Below, in pieces: positions 25,526 through 37,000 of a stretch of 64,000 nucleotides of DNA. The DNA is taken from positions 115,001-179,000 of the forward strand of contig JAUJYZ010000906.1 in assembly GCA_033675265.1 (NCBI GenBank), written 5' to 3'. The DNA comes from Actinostola sp. cb2023 (Eukaryota; Cnidaria; Anthozoa; Actiniaria; Actinostolidae). The notes beneath the pieces were generated by a model that saw nothing but the letters and a program-made list of their open reading frames with translations, made no database searches and was not told the DNA's origin. Within the stretch, counting starts at the first letter, position 1, and every line of letters starts with the position of its first letter. The position numbers and the translations under genes are program-made.

Positions 25526-27824
25526 TCAGTGTGGCCTTAGGTAAGTATCATTGTCATAGTTAACTTTAATTAATCTGGCTCCATAATAATCAATGACATA
25601 TTCAGAACCATCAGATGGACCAATTACCTGCAATAAAAAAATGGGAAATGAAATGGGAATTGAAATGGGAAATGAAATGAAATGGGAAATGAAATAATAA
25701 TTTTTTTTAAATTGGTAACAAGAACTTTGGTTCAACTGTCAAGTAAATATGTCTTGTTTATTTTGCCATCTTCCAGATCTCAGAGAGATGAAGTGACATT
25801 ACAGTTTTTAAAGTTCTAAAAACAAACCACCAACCTGTGTGGCGATGAGTAGGATATCTATTAACTGGAACAAGAAGAAGAATCCTAAAGTGCAAAACTT
25901 TAACAGACCTGGAAAAATACAATGAATAAATAAACAGAAACTACATACATGTAGAGTACAAACCATATGTCCGTGAAACAATACTAACTAATTAGTACTA
26001 AATAGCACTGACGAAACAATAGAAAACAATAGAGATAACACTATTTAGTACTATTTAGTAATAGTACTATTTCACGGACATATGGTTTGCACTCTATGCA
26101 TACAGTGTTAAAGTAGGGGGGTCACAAATTTATGGAATAATAACTATTATTGCATTGTATTATCTACAATGCAGATCGATACGCTGATGCAGTTTATATC
26201 TTCTTACCTATAGCTGGATATCCCAAATAGAATCTGTCAATACCAAACATTCCAAGGAATATTGATAATAACAATGCTGTTTTATAGGAGTGACCATTTC
26301 TAAGAAAAGAAAACATACAGGATTACTGAAAAGTACAATGTTTTCAGACAGTCTAGATAGCCGTCCATCAAACTAGCTTTGTTATGTATGTTGTTTGACA
26401 TAGTGGTAGGTATCACTTATTATTATTATTATTATAGTAAATTGCACATCCAACTATATTTCAACTAACGAAGGGCTAAGGATTGAAACATCAGTAAAGT
26501 TAAGTACTCTTTTTCCTTTGAATTTATCATTATACACTGACGCAGCTCATATATACTAGTGTACTTGTTGGTTTCCATTTATATTTCAACTAGTTGACAC
26601 TTCAACAATAATAGTTATAATTAAAACAGTACATGTAGACCCTGGGTGTGATACTCCCATAATTTCCTTTGAATTATAGGAAATAATAGGCCCAAACTTC
26701 TGAACTCCAGCCATGTTTCAGTGCCATGAATAAGCTTCAATACAGAAAGTTGATTTTCATACCTTGATTAGTCACTATTAACTTATCACTTTTTAAAAGT
26801 GCAAATTACCAAATTTGTTACCCTGTTTCATTGCTAGAAGGCTTGAATACTGACTGTCGGCAGGACATACCCATACCACTTATGTATGGGAGAATTAAGC
26901 CCACTGGGATGTAGACTGCTATATGAGGAAGGTATTAATTAACAGTTTATTGCACTTACGTATATCTGCATGGAACTCTCTTTGTAAACTTAGTCACACT
27001 TTTACCATCAGAGTCACAAACCAGACCAGATATTAATGAACACTCAACTGCAATAAATAGGTTGGTGTGAATACATAAAGAGGCTAAATTTCAGAATACC
27101 CTGCAACTAATTTGCATAACAATAGAATCTATTGTATTTTGTGTCATTTTCAAAGAGTGCCGCTGTATTAAAGAGCTTGACTAGTTGCGGGGTATTCTGA
27201 AGTTGCTCCCATAAGGAAATGTGGCCCACGTAGCAGGAAGTAAATTACACATAAAATTCCTTATTAGCATCATATTCATAGTTAACTACGTATGTTAGCA
27301 TTGATCCTATATAATAATGATGAATTTGTAATGCAGAGTGCAGACCTGGAAAATAAAAAAATGATGCATCTAAAAAGAATAATATATTATCACTGACATG
27401 TAAATAGATAAATACAAGTCCCCTTCAGCTTATTTATCAACAAATTGATGTGGATTAAAACGAGATTTGCTTATTTGGCAGTGAAAATAACTTCGCACAC
27501 CTTCAACTGAATGATTTTTCGAACAACCCATCGCAGATTGAGTTTTTGCGTCGATCTCAGGCTCATCGCATTGATATATAAGAACAGTTAAGGTTTTAAA
27601 CGATCATATCACATAAGATAGGAATGGTAATGGAAAAACGCGACTGGTAGGTTTTGCAATGGTATAAACTAAACTTGAAACTCAAAAATGTCGAACGTAA
27701 AACAAGGATACTGTCCATCAAGTAAGTCTTCACATTTCACCTCTCCTTCGTCACCGCTCACACCAACGCAAACTATAATACACACTAGAAACCATACTAA
27801 AGAAAAAATACGCCAAATAACCAT
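25526..27824 (-). CDS. TM2D1: TM2 domain-containing protein 1 (TM2D1), 6 exons
   Basis: A small secreted-pathway membrane protein of the TM2D family (human TM2D1 was described as a beta-amyloid-binding protein). Exons on the - strand: 27712-27824, 27501-27577, 26960-27047, 26208-26299, 25835-25908, 25526-25627. They total 546 nt and 181 aa. The start ATG at 27824 opens a signal peptide (MVIWRIFSLVWFLVCIIVC). KCEDLLDGQ and then a Cys-rich lumenal segment (CDEPEIDAKTQ, VECSLISGLVCDSDG) follow. The TM2 domain comes next: first helix ALLLSIFLGMFGIDRFYLGY with the family DRF motif, second helix TLGFFFLFQLIDILLI. The end is VIGPSDGSEYVIDYYGARL...RPH. Intron 1 has a U12-type donor. Phases agree throughout. 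It is divergent from FANCC. Confidence 0.9.
25953..26095. mobile_element. MITE 'AGAGTGCAAA' family, copy 1
   Basis: AGAGTACAAACCATATGTCC at the left and GGACATATGGTTTGCACTCT at the right enclose a core rich in AATTAGTACTAAATAG and its complement. It lies in TM2D1 intron 4. The second copy is at 36939-37081. Confidence 0.85.
27578..27711 (-). other. TM2D1: Probable U12-type intron (TM2D1 intron 1)
   Basis: The donor reads GTATCCTT right after ...GATGGACA, and CCTTAACT at 27586-27593 matches the minor-spliceosome branch site. Eleven nt after the branch A, phase and homology put the exon start at 27577 (ATATCAATGC), restoring GQYQCDEPEID. The intron would then end in AT rather than AG. Confidence 0.55.
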
Positions 27825-28058
27825 TCTAAATCCAATAAGAGTTCGTAAAACTGTCCAACTTTTCTTCCTTCTTCCTCTCACAGTCGGCCATCTTGAAAAT
27901 ATTGAAATGCCTCGATATCGTGCTCTACCCAGTCTTTCACGGATTTAAATTAAAAACACATTTTCGCGGGAAAATTCATGTAGTTTACCGGTCGAGCAAA
28001 TGTTTTCAGCTTTTTCGCCTTGATTTTGAAGTGATCAGGTAGTTTTTATGTTGTGGTG
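27825..28058. promoter_or_regulatory. Bidirectional promoter TM2D1/FANCC with E2F-like site
   Basis: Only 234 bp separate the two start codons. TTTTCGCGGGAAAA at 27961-27974 is close to the E2F consensus. No TATA box stands out. FA pathway genes in mammals are known E2F/RB targets, so shared cell-cycle control is plausible. Confidence 0.5.
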
Positions 28059-31000
28059 ATGATAAACGAAGACGAAGTGAAGAATTGGCTGAGTGTATTA
28101 GAGAAATGGAGCTCACGTTTTGACGAAAATAGACAAAATGGCGGAGACTTGTTTGAAAGGTTGAATGAGTTGACTGAGTTTTTAAAGGAATTGAACGAAT
28201 TCATGGCCAACAAGGTAACGAATTTTAACTGAATGCAAGCTAAAGTAAAGGGTTTACTGACAGAGGGTATGCGTGATGCATGATTTGTCCAAGATAGTGC
28301 GTGAGACATGAAATTCAGAAAAAAGGGAAATTGGATGAAATATTGAAATTTCGGCTTGTAAATTGTCATAATAAGTTACATGTATTTTAGCCCGTGGGAT
28401 GCGTGAATTTATGAAAAAACAGTGCATAAAGGGGGACCACAATCCCAGATTTTCAGGAGAATTGTGGAGGGAACAAGGTTAGTTGGTTATAAAATTCAAT
28501 ATTGGGAGTCCCAGCTTAGGAGCTTCCCCTCCCCTCCCCTTCCTTGAAGGTGGCTCAGTCTGATGATTACATTCTGATGTCTTACAGGGAAGCCCTAGAG
28601 CAGTTCTACAAGAATTACCAAGTGTAGGGAAATTACTAGGAATGCTGACACAAAATGACATAGTACAATGCTCAGGTAGCTAGAATACATTTAAATCAAA
28701 GTACAGTAGAGCATCTATTAGAACCAGCTCTGTAATTGTCAGGGTTTTTTGTCCTGGCTATCCGCAAGCCCTATTGATCCTACTGCGAACAGTGACAAGG
28801 AACTCATGAACGCTTTGGCTGATTAAAAAAAATTATCATTATTTTAATAATCATCATCATCATTTAATTTTCATCATCATCATTGCAGACCTGCCAACTC
28901 TCCCGGTTTAGCCGGGAGTCTCCAGATTTTGGACCTTAACTCCCAGTCTCCCGGTTTGAAGACAAAATCTCCCGGCTAAACACGTCACGACCACGATTTA
29001 CGGTGAAATTGCATAATACAACGTAACAATCTTTTTCAATATGAGTCTTTTTATGTGAACGCTTGTTTATTCGTTTACCAGGTGATACAAATGTCCTTCT
29101 TTTTTTTGGGTGGGGGGGAGGGGGAAGGTAATATCATCATTATTATCATCATTATTATTATCATTACAATTTTTATTAATATTGTTATTGTAATATTTAT
29201 TATTATAGCATTACTGGCCTGACATATTTGTGTTTATTAACTTTTAGGGGAAGTAGTTGAGACCTTGTTTCACTGCATACTATCCTTGGCATCCCATGAT
29301 GCAGATGGGGTGGATAGCACTACAAGAAAGACCATTGCTTGGGCACAGGTAACCCATTTAATAAAAGTTCAGTCTAATTTTATACTAGTCTCCTATGCAC
29401 CCGTTCTTAGTTTCGGGATCCCTGTGCTAAAAACTGCTGCGAAGGAGACTAATTTTATACTGACAAATAAAATTAAAAATTAAAAAATGAAGGGATTGGG
29501 ATTTGGAATTTGAGAGAAATTCTTATTCTTATTTTGACTTCATTTTGTTTGTATCTTTTTTGTGTTCATGCAGTCCCAGATCAAACACATGACCAGCCCA
29601 TGTGGTGCATGTCCTGCCTCTGTGCTGTTGATTGGACAATTCATTGGTAACACGGCAACAGAGCTTGCACAGACAATGACAGAAAAGGTGTGGCAAGGTT
29701 TTGGATTTCAAGCTGCTTGTAACCTCCCTATTTTCAGGGCCGTACATAACCCAAAATTCAAGGGGGGGAGGGAGGAGCAGTACGTATATAACAGCAAAAA
29801 ATAAATAAAAATAGTACGGTTCTCAGTACTTTTTGGTATCTTTTTTGCCTTTCTAGGGGGGGCAACTGCCTCCCCCCTGCCCCTGTGCTGTGTACGGCCC
29901 TGATTTTATCCCTTGAAACAAGTTTTTTTCCATGGGTGGGTTACCTGTGTTCAGTCCTAATAAGGAAGAACATCACAGTATATATATATAATCACTGGGT
30001 TACACTTACAGTGTGACTACACCAACCAAGGCCACCCAAACAAATTTTGAATCAAATTTTCTAATCACATTTGTGACGCCGAATAACAGAATGATGTCGA
30101 ATTCTACAATTTAAACTGTTTCTTGTTCACTCTTGATCATATACATACACATATAAAGTAAAATATATTCTTTAAAGCGAAAATTTGTGCAGATTCTATT
30201 GTTTAAATACTCAATTGTGATTGGATAATTTGTATGAAAATTTGCTTGGGTGGCCTTGGTTGGTGTAGTCACACTGTAATTACCTGTAAGTGGAAACTAT
30301 AAGTTAGGGACCGGCCATTATTTATGGGGTGGGATGGGTATGGTTTATATATTTCAAATAAGGGCATTGAGAAATTGGAATGCACTAGAAATAAATTATT
30401 ACAGGACCCTGATTATTATTATTATGGTTTATAGTGGATATACTTTCATTTTCCATTTGATTTTAGCTTGTTCTTTCTATTTGTCACGATCTTATGAAAG
30501 AAGATGGCACAAACTGGAATACTTCAATCAAGTAAGCCAATGATTTATTCACGTTGCTATGGGATAGTACATCCATCCATTCTATTATGTCCCATTCGTT
30601 TGTTACTCACACAACCATGCAATGTCTTGTCCAACAATGAAGTAAGTAGAAAATATTGAAAATACAAACTGGGAAAAATTTGGATCATATTATTGGTATT
30701 TCTTTGGATAATAGCCCATTTTTGTAAATTTGAGCATAAAATGTATAATTATTTTTCCGAAAACAGGCCAGGATGCAATTTTTTCCCCGCATAGCAGCCT
30801 CGTTTTGATGTTAGTTTCGTGTCTCAAAATGGCGGCTGCTAAAGACGGAGGTCAGTTTCAAACAATGAATGGCGGCTTTCCTGAGGTCGTACTTTTGAAG
30901 ATATTCAGCAGTTTATCAATTCAAGAGCTGGGACGAGCCCGTAGAGTGTGTAAGCAATGGAACAATGTAGTTCGATCAGATGTTCTTTGGAAAAGGTTCA

Positions 31001-34000
31001 TTCCAAAGTGGCAAGGTTTTGTTGCTCCAACCCTGCCCACAGCGTTACAAACGGTTGTGAAAATGTGGAAGTCAAGCGTCAGAATTGGCAACGAAAGGTG
31101 GTTCCCTCATCCTATGCCTGAACTAGTGAGATACGAGAGTCGTCTGAGGAAAGCTGAGAACCACAATTTCTACAAGAGGAACTCAACCACAACTCTGTTT
31201 TTGAGACTGAATCCTTGTTATGATTTCACAACGAAAGGGAAAGACCTTGAAGATGCGAAGATGAAAGAAGTTTGCAGTGAGATTTGGGATCGATTTAGGG
31301 ACAAAGACGAGATGATTTTGGAGATGGCAACTTATGAGGATGCCATGAAGCGTGCCAAGATCATGTCTCGAAAGGATGCCATGCAAAAACTTCTAGAAAC
31401 TCTGGAACCTCGTTGGTTTCTGGAAGGACTTAAAGTGGCGCCTTACCAGCTCAATGATGACGGGGAGATCCTTGGTGAGAGGTCTGCTCAAGGCGATGAA
31501 GAGGTACAAGAGGATGATCTTGGAGATGTGACACAGTGTACCCAAAATGAAGGCATTTTTGGCTCATTTCGCGACTACACAGCCTGGCTTTCCAAAGTGA
31601 ACAAGCGACTTCCGGTTCATCTTTATTGTCAGTTGAAATCGTTCTTTGCAGACAGAAGCAAAAATTTCCTGGAGTACTTCCTCAGTGATGGGTGTTTCAA
31701 TGAGAACTATGAATACGCATACTCTATGGTGATCAGTGACACTGCAGCATTTCACATCAAGCAATTCTATGAACTGTAATTGACATATTTAGCACAGTGC
31801 TAGACTTTGAAACTAATCCTTCAATAAGAAGAGTTTAATGCTTGAAATGAGGTAGAAAGGTACAAAGGGGATTAACATATAACGAGCGGTGGGGATGCTT
31901 GATGGAAATAATTATTTTGAAAATAACTTCACTGAAAAGACATCAGGATAACTCTATCAGTGGCCAGTCATACAACAAGCATCCTCGCCACTTTTATATG
32001 GGACTCCCCCAGGGGGAAGAAGTTGAGACGAGAAGGCATGCATTCTCCTCGCTGCTTTGTCTTCTGCCTTCATTATTTCCCAACTCAATTTTCAACTCAA
32101 AGTTCAAATTTTATGAATAAGATTTGGGCAAAAGGATGCAATGAAGGAATTGTTGCTACATGTGGTTGAACTAATAACATAAATAATGAGAAAACTTATA
32201 TTTATACTCATTAAATATTTTAGTGATAAAAATAGTTGTAATAATAAATAAATAATAATAAAAATGAAATAATAATAAGGCCTATATTTTACAAGGGTAG
32301 CACATAATACTACGTGTATAACACACTAATCAACTTGTGGCCCTCAAATTACTAATAAATACAACAAACAAATCTATATAAAACTAGTTAAAATACATAA
32401 TTCTAATGATAAAACTATAAAATGAATCAAAGAATTCCACCTGCCCGTGTGCCAAGTCTTCTACGTTCACGTACCATAGCATGAAACACTTCAACGAGCA
32501 GGAATTCAAAACAGCCCTCAAGGAAATGCCATGGGAAATGCCTTGGGATACACTGCTTTTATTTTTGACAAGATTGACGTAAAAAAGAAAGTTTTGTTGT
32601 AAAATTGAGCTGTTACATTTGTATTACATTTTGATGATGTTGAAGTATAAAGTAATAAATAATCTTTTCAATGAGGATACCAGCTTCAACAATGGTGATT
32701 TACAGAATGGTCCTAACGACATGTAATAAATTAATAACAAAAACAAGCACTTGAAATAAAATTGTACCATTCCAAGTACTGAAGTAGTTTTTTATATATT
32801 TTATGTTGCGAGAAATCATGTAAAGCACACCCAGAATATAACCACAGACAGACAGACAACATATACCCCATTCACACCAAACCGTGTTTAGTTAAACTTG
32901 TTTTTTTCTTGCTTCTATAATTTGAGGACATCTAATATCACAATAACTGGAATTTCTACTGTGCAATATAATTAAAGGACAGTTTACCAGCAGTTTTGTT
33001 TGTGCCAAAGTTTGCGTGGTGTTTGTAGACAGCACACACGGCTACAATCTGATACAAGTTCAAGGGGATGGTTACATATATCAACCACTATATTACTATT
33101 TAGGTTTTGTCTATCCCTCCTGCCTCCACCTTCCTCCCTCCCCTTCCCTACCTCCCCCTTTCTCCCTCCCCTCCCTCCTCCTTCCTCCCTCCCTGCTTCC
33201 TCCCTCCCTCCCTCCCCTTCCTCCCTCCCCCTCCCTACCTCCCCATTCCTATCTCCCCCTTTCTCCCTCCCCCTCCCTACCTCCCCATTCTTCCCTCCCC
33301 TTCCTCCCTCCCCTTCCTCCCTCCCCTTCCTCCCTCACCTTCCTCCCTCCCCCTTCCTCCCTCCCCTTCCTCCCTCCCCTACCTCCCTCCCCTTCCTCCC
33401 TCCCCTTCCTCCCTTCCCTTCCTCCCCTTCCTCCCTCCCCTTCCTCCCTCCCCTTCGTCTGTCTTCCTCCCCCCCTTCCCTTCCTCCCTCCCCTTCCTCC
33501 CTCCCCTTCCTCCTCTCCTTCCTCCCTCCCCTTCCTCCCTCCCCTTCCTCCCTCCCTCCCCCTCCCTACCTCCCCCTTCCCACCTCCCCCACCGCTAAAT
33601 TTTAATTGATACCGGTACTTGATAAAAGTGATGTACTGTATTTCATTGATTTTAAATTTTGCAGTCGAAGGTATTCCCTTAGACTTTCTAAAAGTCCTCA
33701 GCCCTTTTTTTTTTTTTACTGGCGGAACTGAGGACTTTTCATCTCTGCTTCGCGCCATTTTTAACAACTGGTTTTTCAGTCGGTGAATACATTATATCAA
33801 ACAGCCAATCAGAACGCCTTGGTGAAGAGATGTCAATCAAGTATGTCAATAGATTAGAACAGAATAAAAAGAATGAAAAGCCGCCCTATATAATTATTTA
33901 TATTTTGATTTGGCTCCGTCCCCAAAAGTGATTACGTTAAAATTGTCGACATTTTTGGCGCGAAACGGAAATCGAATCCCTGCAAGGGAAACAAGTCGCC

Positions 34001-37000
34001 CAGTCGCTCATAAATTCTCGCGCTTCGCGCTCGCCAAGTTCTCTTTCTATGGGCGGGGAGAAAAAGAGAGTGGACGACTTGTAAAAGTGACAGCACGATA
34101 GCTTGGGCTTCCTGTGTTAGAACGAGAAAGATGGCGGCTCGCGAAGTCGAAATGAGGGACATTCCCGATGTTGTGCTCTTAACTATATTCAAAGGATTTC
34201 CCTTGCAAGACTTGGGAAGGTGCTGTTCTGTTTGTAGGCAGTGGAATAACATTATTCACTTGGACTCAGTATGGAAAAGGTTTATTCCGGCGTTTCCTGA
34301 ATTCGTGCGATTCGAAGGGAACAGTATGTACGAAATTGTGTCCAATCTATGGAAAAAGAGCGTTAAAATCGGCCAAGAAAGATGGTACGAGAATCCTTTG
34401 CCAGTGCTAGTTGAGTTCGTCGAAAATTTAGCAAAAGCAGAGTATGACTATTATGATGAACAAGGGAACTCTGCTATGAAATTGATGCTGAGACTAAACC
34501 CATGTTACAAATTTACCAGCAATTCTGATGGAGGTGGCAAAGACATGACAGATGAAACGATGATCACGATATGTAAGCAAATATGGGATAAGTATGGATA
34601 CACGGATGAATATTCCTTGGAGATCATGTCCTACAAACATATTATGGAGAAAGCCGAGTTTTCTTCATGCAAACAAGCTATGAAATCAATTTTGAGATAT
34701 TTTCAACCAGAATGGTTTCTTGAAGAATTGGTACTCAATCCTTATGATCTCGATGAACAAGGTAATATAGTTGTTGATGGTGATGATAATAATGTTAACG
34801 ATAACGGTGATGAAAGTGGCAATGATGATGATGGAGATAAGAATGGGCATAATGGTGATGGTGATGATGGTGGTGATGATGATGATGCTGATGATGAGAA
34901 TAATATAGTTGTTGATGGTGATGATAATAATGTTAACGATAACGGTGATGAAAGTGGCAATGATGATGATGGAGATAAGAATGGGCATAATGATGATGAT
35001 GGTGGTGATGATGATGATGCTGATGATGAGAATAATGATGCCGATGAAAATGAAATTGAGGAAATCGATGAAAGCAAGGATGAAGCAGGAGAAGATGAAG
35101 ATGAAGATGAAGACGATGAAGATGATGAACAACGAAAATCCTGGAAAAAAACATTCAACAAACCCATTGGAAAAGAGATTTTCAAAAAGTTGAAGTCTCT
35201 CTTTGCTGATAAGAGTGAAGGATTTATTAAGTATTGTCTCAGCGATGGGTGCTTTAATGAGAATGATGCATATGCACACTCACTTTGGATCAGCGACACA
35301 GCAGTCATCCTCATTAAACAATTTTATGAATTGTAGTAAATTAGTCCACAAGAATCAATGACAGCCAAGGATTCTCACAGTGTTCATGAAAAACAACACC
35401 AATCAGCCATTCAAGGTCAAACATAGATGAAAAAGGGTAGATACAGGAGAGCGGTCCTGGGGATCAATACATATCCCCCCACCCCACTCCTCCCACAACA
35501 ACAACTTGCAACCTACATGTACAAGAACTTGAGGACAAGCTTAAGCTGTAAATTTTGACACAGGATTGAAATGAGGATCGACGCAGGATCAAAATGAGGG
35601 TCGACACAGGATCAAAATGAGGATCGACACAGAATCGAAATGAGGATTGACACAGGATCTACACAGGATTGACACAGGATCGACACAGGATTGAAACGAA
35701 GATCGACACGGGATCAAAATGAGGATCGACACAGAATCGAAATGAGGATTGACACAGGATCTACACAGGATTGACACAGGGTCTACACAGGATTGACACA
35801 GGATCGACACAGGATTGAAACAAAGATCGACACAGGATCAAAACAGACAGCGAAATACAATAAATCAAAAGGAAAATGGACACAGCACTGCATGGAATAC
35901 AGTACAAACACTTGTTACGGAGAAGCCTCAACAACAAGTCTGTTGGAGATATATAAAAACATGCAACATTTCAATGATCTTAGTGAAGCCACTATAAAAA
36001 TTCTACAATGTACTTGATCTTTGATTCTAATGTAAATTCTCCTAGAGATTCTTTGATTTCCACAGGAGAATTTGGATTTTGATCACAAGTCCAATACACT
36101 GTTCTTGCATGGCATTTATTATTAGTAAGTTATTTGGAGGGCCCTTCAGCTTCAGACAATCATTCAAGGGTCATGCTTTTATGCTTGTAAGTATTTTTCC
36201 TTGAATGCAACTCCACCAATCAACAAGAAGTGCAATAAATTATTCAGTGGCCAATAATTTTCCATTGTCTCATTTTCTTCTATTTAATTTAGTTTGTCAC
36301 AACAGCCACCTCAAGACAAAATTGTGTGGCCATTGTGTAGAGGGGATTGTTGGGAGGTTTCAGTAACAATAAATGTATAGGTTTTTTATACCTGGAAGTT
36401 ACAGAGATGTGACCATTGTGTGGGGTGGCGGCCATTTGAGGAAGTTCAACTGTTTCATTTCTGGTGAATTCTTCAAGGTGTACAAGTGGTGAAGAAGGCC
36501 TGTTTGGCAGTGACCACAATTTACTTGACAAATACTGTATATAACTACAATCGAACATACATACATACATATGTACTTTATTGACTTTCATTTTACTCGG
36601 ACACTTCCGGAGGAAGTCCGAGTTATAAAATACGCTTTCTTTTTTATTCTTGGTAGTACACTAAATGTGAAGAATGTGATCGTATCGGTCAGGAATGTCT
36701 GTTTCAGGGTTTCGATTGGCTGAAAACTGGGGTGATGATATCTGAACTGCTAATGAAGTAATTCTATGCTCAAACGGGTCAAGTGGTTCGCTCTTGTTAA
36801 TTACATAATTAGTATTTTCTTAAAAATAATTAGTTACTACAATAGTATTTTTAGATGTTTTCCTTGTTTTTTTTTGTTTTAACGTAGGCTAGAATATTTA
36901 GTGTTTTGTTTCAGTGTTTAAATAGTCATTTTATTGTTAGAGTGCAAATTAGAAAAGCTTGAAAACTAAATAACTAATTAGTACTAAATAGTACTAATGA

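Noticed and set aside
33000..33767. Pro/Ser-rich and Gly/Glu-rich frames
   Set aside because: C/T repeat on the two strands.
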